A stretch of DNA of 64,000 nt, taken from contig NZ_JAHLME010000003.1 in NCBI RefSeq assembly GCF_018919395.1, forward strand, positions 744,001 to 808,000. Reading direction: 5' to 3'. Position 1 is the first letter of the stretch. Each line of letters opens with the position of its first letter. This DNA comes from Geomonas azotofigens. GTDB taxonomy: Bacteria > Desulfobacterota > Desulfuromonadia > Geobacterales > Geobacteraceae. Shown here in pieces: positions 47,783 through 56,119 of this stretch. A program made the translations under genes and the position numbers. The notes under the pieces were generated by a model, which saw only the letters and a list, made by a program, of their open reading frames with translations, was not told where the DNA came from and did no database searches.

Positions 47783-49801
47783 CTACCGTGAAAGGAGTTC
47801 CCGCACTCGGGTGAGCAGGATGCGTGGGGGGATCGGCTTGAAGATGAACGGGTCGGTCCCTATCACGACCCCCTTTTTGGCAATGACATCCTCGGTATAA
47901 CCGCTCACGAACAACACCGGCAGGCTCGGCCGCACTGCCTTGATTTCCCGGTACACCGCCATGCCGTCTTTCTTGGGCATCACCACGTCCAGGAGGAGGA
48001 AGGCGACCCTGTCCCTGTTTGCCTGAAACTTCTCCAGGGCGTCCTCGCCGTCCACGGTCTGGATGACGCTGTAGCCGTACTCAGAGAGGACCCTGGTCAT
48101 GGAGTCGCGGGCATCGGCGTTGTCTTCGGCAAGGAGGATGGTTTCGCTCCCGCCTGGCACGGGAGCCTCCTCGTTTTCCGGCGCGCTCTCCGATTCGGTC
48201 GGGAGCAGCCTAAGGTAAATACTGAAGGTGGTCCCTTTCCCCGGGTCGCTTTGCACCGTAATGGCACCGCTATGCTGCTGGATGATCCCGTACACAATCG
48301 ATAACCCCAGCCCGGTCCCCTTGCCGATCTCCTTGGTGGTGAAGAAAGGGTCGAAGATCCTCGCTTTGGTGGCGGCATCCATCCCTTCACCGGTATCGGA
48401 GACGGCGATCACAGCATAGGGACCGGAGGGGAGCTGTGGCGGGTCGCCGTCCGCTGCGAGGTCGATACGGCCGGTGGCTATGGTGAGCACCCCGCCGTGC
48501 GGCATTGCGTCCCTGGCGTTCGCCGCGAGGTTCATGAGGACCTGCTCGATCTGCCCGCAGTCGGCCAGAGCGTAGAGCGGGGTCTCGGCCAGTTTGGCCC
48601 GAAACTCCAGGTCTTCGCCGATGATGCGCAGCAAAAGCTTGTCGATCCGCTTCACGATCTCGTTCAGGTTCTCGGGCTTCAGGCTTATGGTCTGCTTCCT
48701 GCTGAAGGTCAGCAGGCTTTTGGTGAGGTTCGCCGCCCTCTCTGCGGCGGCCAGGATGTCCAGGGGGAAACTCAGCAACGGGTTTCCCTCCCCCATGCGC
48801 AGTTTGAGCAGGGTGGCGTACCCCATGATGCCGGTAAGGATGTTGTTGAAGTCATGGGCAACGCCGCCGGCGAGAGCGCCCAACGCCTCCATCTTCTGTG
48901 TCTGCCGCAACTGCTCTTCTAGCTTTTTGCTCTCGGTGACGTCCCTTACCGACTCGATGGCCCCGGCCAGTTTCCCGTTTGAGTCCCAAAGGGGGGCCGC
49001 CTTCCCCATGAAGTACACCTCGCCGTGCGGCAGACCGCGCACCAGGCACTCTCCCGTGATCACCCCGCCCTCGATCGACACGTAGTCGTAAAGCCGGTCT
49101 ATCTCGCAGCTTGGATTCAGGATCAGGTCGACGAGGGTGGCACGCCGCTCCCCGTAGAAAGGGATCGCGTACTGATGGTCTCCCTTCCCCAGCATGTCGG
49201 ACGCTTTGGCGCCGGTGAGGCACTCGGCGGTCAGGTTCCAGATGACGATCTCCCCCTTTAGATTGATGGCGAAGGTGGCGTCGGGGAGGAAGTTGATGAT
49301 CTCCATGAGGCGCAGCTCCGAGTTCCTGAGTTCAGCCGTCCGTTGCTCCACCCGTTTTTCCAAAAGCTCGTTGGCCTCGGTAAGTTTGCGGGTGAGTTCC
49401 CGGATTTGCAGGTGGACCGAGACCCGGGCCAGGACCTCTTCGCGCTGGAAGGGCTTCGTGACGTAGTCCACCGCCCCAGCCTGGAATCCCCGCACCTTGT
49501 GCTCGGTTTCCGCCAGTGCCGTCATGAAGATGACCGGAATGTCCCTGGTCTTGTCGTCGGCCTTGAGCCTGCGGCAGGTTTCGTAGCCGTCTATCCCCGG
49601 CATCAAGACGTCGAGCAGGATCAGGTCGGGTTTCGCGTACGCCGCCCGCTCCAATCCGCTCGCCCCGTCTTCGGCGACCAGGATGGTGAAGTCGAATCCC
49701 TTGAGGTATTCCGAGACGATAGCGAGGTTGTCGGCATCATCGTCGATGACCAGTATGATCGGGCTCTGGCCGGCGCGGCCATACTGAATGTAGTCGTTCA
49801 T
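47783..49801 (-). CDS. Receiver-PAS-histidine kinase-receiver hybrid protein
   Basis: 672 residues. An N-terminal receiver (VIDDDADNLAIV, LLDVLMPGIDG) is followed by a coiled coil, PAS (about 165-290), HisKA (LGALAGGVAHDFNNILTGIMGY, in part), ATPase (NARDAMPHGG, TGLGLSIVYGI) and a C-terminal receiver (about 545-665, LLLDVVMPKKDG). It has no membrane segment. The start overlaps the stop of the upstream kinase by ATGA. Two receivers flanking a kinase suggest a relay between neighbouring proteins. Confidence 0.94.
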   Translation of the reverse strand: MNDYIQYGRAGQSPIILVIDDDADNLAIVSEYLKGFDFTILVAEDGASGLERAAYAKPDLILLDVLMPGIDGYETCRRLKADDKTRDIPVIFMTALAETEHKVRGFQAGAVDYVTKPFQREEVLARVSVHLQIRELTRKLTEANELLEKRVEQRTAELRNSELRLMEIINFLPDATFAINLKGEIVIWNLTAECLTGAKASDMLGKGDHQYAIPFYGERRATLVDLILNPSCEIDRLYDYVSIEGGVITGECLVRGLPHGEVYFMGKAAPLWDSNGKLAGAIESVRDVTESKKLEEQLRQTQKMEALGALAGGVAHDFNNILTGIMGYATLLKLRMGEGNPLLSFPLDILAAAERAANLTKSLLTFSRKQTISLKPENLNEIVKRIDKLLLRIIGEDLEFRAKLAETPLYALADCGQIEQVLMNLAANARDAMPHGGVLTIATGRIDLAADGDPPQLPSGPYAVIAVSDTGEGMDAATKARIFDPFFTTKEIGKGTGLGLSIVYGIIQQHSGAITVQSDPGKGTTFSIYLRLLPTESESAPENEEAPVPGGSETILLAEDNADARDSMTRVLSEYGYSVIQTVDGEDALEKFQANRDRVAFLLLDVVMPKKDGMAVYREIKAVRPSLPVLFVSGYTEDVIAKKGVVIGTDPFIFKPIPPRILLTRVRELLSR

Positions 49802-51915
49802 TGCGGTCCCCCCATATGCCGTTCCACCAGCTCAACGAGCGCGCTAACCCGGAACCTCTTTGCCAGCTCCTTAACCTTTGCGACGAAAGGGGCATACCTG
49901 GAGTCTGCTTGCTGCATCTTTTCCGCCCAGGTCTGTATCTTTTGCATATTCCCCAGCAACGCCAGTTCGTGCAGTTCAGCCAGTTCTTCAGGAGCAGGCG
50001 CCTCGAAAAACTCGGCTCTCTCGCCGCCGGAATTGGAAGAGCGGGGCTCGGTCGATCTCTGCCACACCACGCCGAGCCGCTCCCGTATTTTATCCAACAG
50101 CTTTTCCAGGTCGATCGGCTTGAGAAGGAAATCCTCGCATGCCGAAACGAAGCAGTCCTTCCGGCCGCTCCCGGAGGCCATGGCGGAAGTCCCGATGATA
50201 CAGCTTTGCGCCAGTTCAGGGTGCCGCCGCATCTCCTGCACCGCTGCCAGCCCATCCATGTCCGGCATCACCAAGTCCATCAATACCAGGTCGGGGGGAC
50301 AGCGCAGCGACTGTTCCACCGCCTGGCGCCCGTTAGCTGCGGTGGTCACTTCGAATCCGAGCGGCTCCAAAAACGAGACGAGCATCGAGACGTTGGCGAC
50401 GTTGTCGTCCACCACCAGGATCCGCTTCCGTGGCCCGTCGTAGCCGGTAACGACCTCCAGTTCCGGCTCGTTGAGACGGTCGCGGCGGGAGACCACTTTC
50501 AGCGGAAGCCGCACCCGGAACAAGCTTCCCTTTCCCGGTTCGCTTTCCACACTGATCTCTCCCTGCATCAGCCCCACCAGTTTATTGCTGATGCTGAGTC
50601 CCAGCCCGGTCCCTTCACGCACCAGGCCGTCACCGGTCAGCTGGGTGAAGGGGTCGAAGATGCTCTCCAGTTTGTCGTTCGGGATGCCGATTCCGGTGTC
50701 CTCCACCTCGCAACTGAACAGGCCGCTCCCGGTGTCATGCCCGACCCGCATCACTACCTGTCCGTGCCTTGTGTATTTCACCGCGTTGGAAAGGAGGTTC
50801 AGCAGGACCTGTTTGAGCTTGCGCTCGTCGCCCTGGACATACTTGGGAACAGGGGGGGACTCCTCGTAGAGGAACCCCAGGCTCTTCTCCTCTGCCTTGA
50901 TCTTGGCGATCTCGAAAACCTGCTTGAGCAGGGCGCCAAGATGAAAGGGACTCTCTTCCAGCTCCATCTTTTCCGCTTCTATCTTGCTCATGTCGAGGAT
51001 GTCGTTGATGAGGAGGAGGAGATGCTGCCCGCTGGCGCGGACCACTTCCAACTGCTGGCGCTGCGTCTCGGTCAGGTTCTCCTGCCGCTTGATGATCTGG
51101 GCGTACCCCAGGATGGCGTTCAGTGGTGTGCGCAGTTCGTGGCTCATGCTGGAGAGGAAGGTGCTCTTGGCCCTGCTTGCGACTTCCGCTTTCTCTTTGG
51201 CCACTACCAGTTCGGCGGTCCGCTCCCGGATCTTCTCCTCCAGTTCCGCAGCGTGATTGGTGAGGAACCTTTCCCGTTCTTCGTTGAGCTTTTTCAGCTC
51301 CTGCTCCGCCAGCTTCCGCTGTGTGACGTCGCGTGCGATGAGCTGGATGGCAGGCCTGCCATGACTCGTCACCGGAGCGCCGACGAGTTCCACGTCGATA
51401 GCTGTTCCATCGAGGCGCACGACACACAAGTCGCTGAGCGGGACGACCATCCTTTCTTCCAACAGCAGCCGGGTATTTTCCCTCGCCATCTCCCGCCAAT
51501 CGGGGCAGACGAAATCCAAAATCGGTTTCCCGATCACCTGATCGGGCTCGGTGGCGCCGAGAAGACGGAGAGCGGCGTCGTTGACGAAGGTGCAGGTCTC
51601 CCCGTCTGCGACAAGAATCGCATCCGGAGCGTTTTGCACCAGTTGGCGATATCGTTCCTCGCTTTCCCTCAGATCCCGCTCGCTGTTGCGGTAGGCACGA
51701 ATGTCACGGGCTATGAGACCGGTAAGGAGATACGACGTCAGGGCGATGAAGGCGAACCCTTTGAACATCCCGATCCGGACGGTGGTTGCGGCGTCGTGAA
51801 CCAGAAGAGCCAGGGCCTCGTCGGAGAGGTAGATCCATGCCGCGCTGAAAAAAGCGTAGATGACGACGATTCGAAGGATGGCGAGGCGGTCGGCTTTGTG
51901 GAGAGACTCTTTCAT
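49798..51915 (-). CDS. Membrane hybrid histidine kinase with helical tail domain
   Basis: 705 residues from the ATG at 51915; a TTG at 51945 is the only longer start. Two membrane helices (about 14-36 and 50-70) precede PAS (about 85-205), a coiled coil, HisKA (FLSSMSHELRTPLNAILGYA), ATPase (LLNLLSNAVKY, GTGLGLSISNKLVGLM), and a receiver (VVDDNVANVSMLVSF, LVLMDLVMPDMDG). After the receiver comes a helical tail (LAELHELALLGNMQKIQTWAEKM) also seen in the kinase at 45475. It is the first gene of a run of four kinases. Confidence 0.94.
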   Translation of the reverse strand: MKESLHKADRLAILRIVVIYAFFSAAWIYLSDEALALLVHDAATTVRIGMFKGFAFIALTSYLLTGLIARDIRAYRNSERDLRESEERYRQLVQNAPDAILVADGETCTFVNDAALRLLGATEPDQVIGKPILDFVCPDWREMARENTRLLLEERMVVPLSDLCVVRLDGTAIDVELVGAPVTSHGRPAIQLIARDVTQRKLAEQELKKLNEERERFLTNHAAELEEKIRERTAELVVAKEKAEVASRAKSTFLSSMSHELRTPLNAILGYAQIIKRQENLTETQRQQLEVVRASGQHLLLLINDILDMSKIEAEKMELEESPFHLGALLKQVFEIAKIKAEEKSLGFLYEESPPVPKYVQGDERKLKQVLLNLLSNAVKYTRHGQVVMRVGHDTGSGLFSCEVEDTGIGIPNDKLESIFDPFTQLTGDGLVREGTGLGLSISNKLVGLMQGEISVESEPGKGSLFRVRLPLKVVSRRDRLNEPELEVVTGYDGPRKRILVVDDNVANVSMLVSFLEPLGFEVTTAANGRQAVEQSLRCPPDLVLMDLVMPDMDGLAAVQEMRRHPELAQSCIIGTSAMASGSGRKDCFVSACEDFLLKPIDLEKLLDKIRERLGVVWQRSTEPRSSNSGGERAEFFEAPAPEELAELHELALLGNMQKIQTWAEKMQQADSRYAPFVAKVKELAKRFRVSALVELVERHMGGPQ

Positions 51916-52023
51916 AAACACCCCGATGCTGTCAGGGAGCTGCAAGGTTCTCTTAGGGGGGCTATAGATCTTTCAGTGACCGATCAATGCGATACAGTCC
52001 TTTTTAGCGGGAACCAGTATAAC

Positions 52024-52034
52024 ACACGTCGTGT
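52024..52034. repeat. Short palindrome upstream of the kinase run
   Basis: ACACG-T-CGTGT is a perfect 5+5 dyad about 110 bases upstream of the first kinase start, in the 253-base gap between the kinase run and the second sigma-54 activator. It could be an operator, but is short enough to occur by chance. Confidence 0.25.
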
Positions 52035-52168
52035 CGGTAGCGGCATCAAGAAAAAGGTAAATGAAGAGGAAGGAGATGCGTAAAAAACTCAACCGGTGGC
52101 AGTCATTGAGAGGGGCGGTGCCGTGTCGGCTGATCCAGCAGAAGGTTACGAGCCCTCAGCTAGGCTAG

Positions 52169-53713
52169 TCAGGCAGCGTCCCGCTCCCGGCGGCGATAGC
52201 TGATGCCCAGTTTATCCAGGCGCCAGCGCAGCGTCGTTGCCTTGAGGCCCAACAGTTCCGCCGCGCCCCCCGGACCGTGGATCTTGCCGTTGGTAACCTT
52301 CAACACCTCCCTCAGGTGCACGGTCATCGCCTCGTCGAGGTTGAATGGATAGCCTGTTCGTTGGATGTCGGTGGGGGAGGCGGCTTCCTGTGCTTGCTGG
52401 CTTGAGAATAGGAAATCGAATGTGAGCGGGCCGCCCGGACGAAGGATCAGTTCGCGCTCAACCAGATTCTCCAACTCCCGGACGTTGCCCGGCCATCCAT
52501 ACTCCATAAGACGCATCAATACACCGGGCGCGAACGATGGGGGGGACGGAATGCCGAGTTCCCTGCTCTTCGCCGCCAGGAAATGGCGTGCCAGCGCGGG
52601 GACATCTTCCTTACGCTGTCTGACCGGCGGCACCATTATGGGGAAGCCGCTCAGCCGGTACCAGAGGTCCTCGCGGAAAGAGCCGTCCGCTACCATGTTC
52701 AACAGATTGCGGTGGGTGGCCGCAATGACGCGGATGTCGACCGGTATCAGGCGTTTCCCTCCAACCCTCTCCACCTCGTGGTTTTGCAGCACTCGCAGCA
52801 GGCGGACCTGCGCCGACGGTGGCAGTTCTCCCACCTCGTCGAGGAAGATGGTTCCTCCGTCGGCACGCTCGAAACGTCCCCTGCTCTCGGCGACCGCTCC
52901 GGTAAAGGCCCCCCTGTCGTGCCCGAATAGTTCACTGTCGATCAGATTTTCAGGGAGAGCGCCACAGTTGACCTTGATGAACGGGCCATTGTTGCGAGGG
53001 GAGTAGAAGTGGATCGCGTTGGCGATCATCTCCTTGCCGGTTCCCGTCTCCCCTAGAAGCAGCACGGTATTGTTGAGAGGCGCCACCTGCCGCACCATTT
53101 CCATCACGTTTCGCAATCCCGTGTTGGCGCCGATTATCTCGTCGGCACCGTCTCGGTGCAATTCGCGGTTCAAGAACCGCTTGTCGTCCAAAAGGATTGC
53201 CTGATAGTGAAGCACCTCAGCGTGGGCGAGAGCATTGGCAAGCGCTATGGCGAAGGGCTTGGCGATGAAGCCTAACAGTTCAGCCTGCAGATCGCTGTAT
53301 CTTCCTTCCCCTCCTGCCCGAAACGCCAGCACGCCGAAAAACTCGCCATTGAGGCGCAAGGGGACTATAAGATCGGTGTTCCCTTCGAACCTCATTACCG
53401 GCGTCAAAGCTTGAAAAATCTCGTCCTCTTCGGCGTCGACGATGAGCGGAGCGGAGAAGTTACGGGCCGCAATCTTCTCCAGCAGTCCTTCCGGCAGCGG
53501 GATGATCTCACTGGGAGGAACGATGCCGTCTTCGACCGCGAGCCCCACGCGTCGAATGGCGCCCAACCGCGCGTCTACTATGAGTAACGACAGCACGTCG
53601 AGAGGAACGTGTTGCCTCATGTATTCGAAGGTGCTGCGCAAGGAGTCGTTGATATCCAGACTGCTGCAGATCCTGAAAGTTATCTCTTTGATGAATTCGT
53701 CCGTTGCCACCAT
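52169..53713 (-). CDS. Sigma-54-dependent activator with GAF sensor (paralogue 2)
   Basis: 514 residues from the ATG at 53713 (GGAGAGG upstream); an upstream extension to 53770 is less likely because the paralogue at 25685-27247 starts at the matching residue (DEFIREIT / DEFIKEIT). It has a GAF sensor, AAA+ with [14 protein letters not shown] and [12 protein letters not shown], and a Fis-type HTH ([23 protein letters not shown]). It is near-identical to paralogue 1 in the AAA+ and HTH parts and diverged in the sensor and linker. It sits by a second -24/-12 promoter at 54062. Confidence 0.95.
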   Translation of the reverse strand: MVATDEFIKEITFRICSSLDINDSLRSTFEYMRQHVPLDVLSLLIVDARLGAIRRVGLAVEDGIVPPSEIIPLPEGLLEKIAARNFSAPLIVDAEEDEIFQALTPVMRFEGNTDLIVPLRLNGEFFGVLAFRAGGEGRYSDLQAELLGFIAKPFAIALANALAHAEVLHYQAILLDDKRFLNRELHRDGADEIIGANTGLRNVMEMVRQVAPLNNTVLLLGETGTGKEMIANAIHFYSPRNNGPFIKVNCGALPENLIDSELFGHDRGAFTGAVAESRGRFERADGGTIFLDEVGELPPSAQVRLLRVLQNHEVERVGGKRLIPVDIRVIAATHRNLLNMVADGSFREDLWYRLSGFPIMVPPVRQRKEDVPALARHFLAAKSRELGIPSPPSFAPGVLMRLMEYGWPGNVRELENLVERELILRPGGPLTFDFLFSSQQAQEAASPTDIQRTGYPFNLDEAMTVHLREVLKVTNGKIHGPGGAAELLGLKATTLRWRLDKLGISYRRRERDAA

Positions 53714-53807
53714 CGCCTCTCCTTCGCCGTCTCGGTTCCTGCACGTTTCTCTCTTATCGACTCCCCTCATTGGAGCCTAAAAGAGCTTGTCATGATGCGC
53801 TTTTTTG

Positions 53808-53840
53808 CAACACTCTGCAATTACAAATTGCGGTATTCGG
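53808..53840. promoter_or_regulatory. Dyad near the second sigma-54 activator, resembling the 27313 site
   Basis: GCAATT-ACA-AATTGC (53817-53831) is a perfect inner dyad flanked by CAACAC and ATTCGG. The layout (CAACA, a 2-base spacer, GCAAT arms) resembles the 27313-27346 site but with a 3-base centre and a poor right outer arm. It lies about 100 bases upstream of the activator start, so autoregulation is possible. Confidence 0.45.
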
Positions 53841-53946
53841 TAGTTTTATTGTCTGGCTGACTTGTAAGTATCTGTAACTGTGTACTCGCTTCCGCAGCGC
53901 GCCCCCACTTTAATGTCGTCTTCCGCTTCTCCGCCCTCTCTGACTC

Positions 53947-53958
53947 CGGCATGTTGTA
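53947..53958 (+). promoter_or_regulatory. Half-site CGGCATGTTGTA, first copy near the second activator
   Basis: Identical to the right arm of the 27313-27346 dyad (27336-27347). A second copy follows 51 bases downstream. It lies upstream of the -24/-12 promoter at 54062 in the expected activator-binding zone. Confidence 0.5.
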
Positions 53959-53997
53959 ATTATTGTACTCGTTTACGATATCTTGTAACCAGAAATA

Positions 53998-54009
53998 CGG
54001 CATGCTGTA
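53998..54009 (+). promoter_or_regulatory. Half-site CGGCATGCTGTA, second copy
   Basis: One base different from the copy at 53947 and from the arm at 27336. It ends 52 bases before the -24/-12 promoter. Confidence 0.5.
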
Positions 54010-54061
54010 GGTTTCACCCATGCTCAATTCGCAAGTTGCTGAAATTGCGTCACTCGTAAGT

Positions 54062-54078
54062 TTGGCACGATGATCGCT
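54062..54078 (+). promoter_or_regulatory. Sigma-54 (-24/-12) promoter upstream of a short transcript
   Basis: TTGGCACGATGATCGCT matches the consensus including GG/GC spacing and the G after TTGGCAC. The -12 side overlaps a small dyad CGCTA-ATCAG-TAGCG (54075-54089). The next annotated gene starts 423 bases downstream, beyond a terminator. Confidence 0.72.
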
Positions 54079-54401
54079 AATCAGTAGCGAGTGAGAGGGA
54101 GCGACATGTTCCCGTTGCTCTGCATCCCTGCAGCGTTGCTGCTGACCGGGGAGGCCCGCTAATCAGGAGGCAGGCTTGGAGCACATACCTTCTACTGGCG
54201 CTTCATATTTCTGAGGATAGCGGCACATGGGGCTGGTAGTCTCAATCACCTTTGCAGTCTGGGTTATGGTAGTCGTGGTCGCATTTCGTTCCGGGAGGAA
54301 ATGACCGTTGGGTGGCAAGATTTGCAATCAGCACTGCTATACAGCCGTCGCCTTTCAAAGTAACTTCACTGAAGCACGGGAGGCAAAGAGATGCACGAAT
54401 G
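54079..54401 (+). other. Predicted short sigma-54 transcript with two tiny ORFs
   Basis: Between the promoter and the terminator there is no normal gene. Two small frames have plausible ribosome binding sites. The first is 54106-54162 (18 residues, MFPLLCIPAALLLTGEAR) after GAGAGGGAG. The second is 54227-54304 (25 residues, one hydrophobic span around VVSITFAVWVMVVVVAF) after GAGGA. The second would be a single-pass membrane microprotein. The segment could instead be an sRNA or a leader for the NmrA-like gene if the terminator is read through. Confidence 0.4.
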
Positions 54402-54450
54402 CCCCCGCCCCGGTTTTTTTGAGACCTCCTCGTGGGGCGGGGGATTTTTT
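54402..54450 (+). terminator. Rho-independent terminator or attenuator
   Basis: CCCCCGCCCC (54402-54411) pairs perfectly with GGGGCGGGGG (54434-54443) around a 22-base loop, followed by A and six Ts at 54445-54450. It lies 51 bases before the NmrA-like gene and about 320 bases after the -24/-12 promoter, so it either ends a short RNA or attenuates the downstream operon. Confidence 0.75.
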
Positions 54451-54500
54451 GGCCGGCGGGCACCGCAACGGATAACAAAGAACCAAGGTAGGAGGAAAAG

Positions 54501-55364
54501 ATGAAAACGAAGGAACGGATACTGGTGACCGGCGCGTCCGGCAGCCTCGGCAATCTAATCCTGGAGGAGCTCTTGAGAGCCGGTCAGGCAGATCTGATGG
54601 CGACGCCGAGGACGTGGAAAACCGCCGCGCTCTTTTCACTACGCGGCGTCGACATCAGATCGTTGGACTTTTACGATCCCATTGACCTGCTGGAGGCGTT
54701 TCGCGGTGTGACGAAGCTGCTGCTTATCGGCACGCTCGATTTGGGCCGGACACTCGCTCAAAACCGCAACGCCATCGAAGCTGCCAGGAAAGCCGGCGTG
54801 AGGCATATCGTCTACTTGTCATGTGCCAATCCCAAAACTGCCGCAGCCTCGACGATGACCGAACATCGCCAGACCGAGGAGCTCATCAAGGCCAGCGGCC
54901 TCAAATACACGTTCCTGCGCAACTATCTCTTCGCGGAGAACCTGCAGTTCGTCTTGCCACGTGCTGTTGAAACGGGGACGCTCTACGGCTGCGCTGGGAA
55001 TGGGCGCATCGCCTATGTGACGCGGCGCAACTGTGCCGCTGCCGCGGCGGGAGCCTTGTTAAAAGCCGAGAGGTTTGAAGACGCCGTCCTCGAAATTACG
55101 GGGCCTGAGGCCTTTTCGCATTCGGAGCTGGCAGACCTGGTGAGCGAGATAACTGGGAAGAGCCTTTGCTATGTTGACCTTCCTTCGGAGGAGTATAAGG
55201 CCGAGTTGGTGGCGTCTGGCTTGCCGGAACTGTTCGCGCCTATATTTGTGGGAGTCGATCGGGCCGCTAAGCACGGCGAGCTCGGCGCGGTAACCGATGC
55301 CGTCTTGCAACTGACTGGGGAGCACGCTGAGGACATCCGAGAGGCCTTGAAACTATGCCTGTAA
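54501..55364 (+). CDS. NmrA-like NAD(P)-binding protein
   Basis: 287 residues with GGAGGAAAAG upstream. The Rossmann glycine motif GASGSLG is near residue 11; GVRHIVYLSCANP and TFLRNYLFAENLQF are typical of the NmrA/QorB (quinone oxidoreductase 2) group of atypical short-chain dehydrogenases. ITGPEAFSHSELADLVSEITGK is also characteristic. Members either reduce quinones or sense NAD(P). It may begin an operon with the small protein and receiver downstream. Transcription could come from the sigma-54 promoter by read-through of the terminator. Confidence 0.85.
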   Translation: MKTKERILVTGASGSLGNLILEELLRAGQADLMATPRTWKTAALFSLRGVDIRSLDFYDPIDLLEAFRGVTKLLLIGTLDLGRTLAQNRNAIEAARKAGVRHIVYLSCANPKTAAASTMTEHRQTEELIKASGLKYTFLRNYLFAENLQFVLPRAVETGTLYGCAGNGRIAYVTRRNCAAAAAGALLKAERFEDAVLEITGPEAFSHSELADLVSEITGKSLCYVDLPSEEYKAELVASGLPELFAPIFVGVDRAAKHGELGAVTDAVLQLTGEHAEDIREALKLCL

Positions 55365-55391
55365 TTGTCATCGCGACCAAGGAGTAAGCCA

Positions 55392-55700
55392 ATGGTTACC
55401 CGTGACCGCATCAATAGCTTCTTCTGTGAAATAACCGCGCTTGGCGACGGCAACGTTTTCTCCGAACGTGGATTCAAGGCATTGGCCGACTGGAGTGAGC
55501 GGCAGCCGTGGTGGTGTCTCTTTGTCCTGGAGTACTCCCTTCGCGCCGACTGGCGCTCTGCCGGGACGGCTGAGAGCTACCTGTTCACGGTCAATCTCTT
55601 CAAGTTTCTCAACGGGCCGTCCCGATCTTTAGTCGTGCTTGGAGGGGCGGGCGGTACGGTTTCAAATGAAATTCGGGCTGGTCTTAGGAGCTCACCATGA
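55392..55700 (+). CDS. Hypothetical protein, 102 residues
   Basis: The ATG at 55392 has AAGGAG nine bases upstream; a TTG directly after the NmrA stop is less likely. No family recognised. It is tryptophan-rich in one part (WSERQPWWCLFVLEYSLRADW) with the rest alternating helix and strand, and no clear membrane segment. Its stop overlaps the start of the receiver gene (ATGA), so the two are co-translated. Confidence 0.6.
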   Translation: MVTRDRINSFFCEITALGDGNVFSERGFKALADWSERQPWWCLFVLEYSLRADWRSAGTAESYLFTVNLFKFLNGPSRSLVVLGGAGGTVSNEIRAGLRSSP

Positions 55701-56077
55701 ACACAAGGGACATCCTTCTGGTCGATGACGACATTCACTCCCTCCATATCCTCAGTTCGATCCTGCACTACCGCGGATTTGATGTCAGAGCAACTTCGGA
55801 CGGTATAGAGGCGCTGGAAATCATGGAGTGCGAGAGATTCAGAATGCTGATTATCGACCTCGAGATGCCGAAAATGAGCGGTCTGGAATTGGCGATGAAG
55901 GTGAGAGAGCGACACCCGGACATGCATATCGTCATGGTAACGGGAAGTTATCTTCCTGAGATTGTTGAGCCGGCGGCAGATGCAGGCATTTCTCTGGTAA
56001 TGGCGAAGCCCGTGGATTGCGCGAAACTCGTGTCAGCGATCAGGTCGTCCTTACCGAAACACACAGCCTCTGATTAA
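55697..56077 (+). CDS. Single-domain response regulator
   Basis: 126 residues, only a receiver: acidic pair VDDDI near residue 9, phosphoacceptor in IIDLEMPKMSG (about D55), T/S at MVTGSY and Lys in MAKPVDC. There is no output domain, so it probably works by protein-protein contact or in a phosphorelay with one of the hybrid kinases in the window. It overlaps the upstream hypothetical gene. Confidence 0.93.
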   Translation: MNTRDILLVDDDIHSLHILSSILHYRGFDVRATSDGIEALEIMECERFRMLIIDLEMPKMSGLELAMKVRERHPDMHIVMVTGSYLPEIVEPAADAGISLVMAKPVDCAKLVSAIRSSLPKHTASD

Positions 56078-56119
56078 TGCCCTCCAGCGAGGTGGGGCGG
56101 CCGGTGTTACCAGCACCAG

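Noticed and set aside
49801-52083. A 760-codon plus-strand frame opposite a kinase gene
   Set aside because: It is the complement of a clear hybrid kinase with all motifs; the translation shows no domain.
54391-54504. A 37-codon frame with a good ribosome binding site overlapping the terminator hairpin
   Set aside because: It runs through the stem, loop and T-run and its sequence is dictated by them, so it is unlikely to be a real protein.
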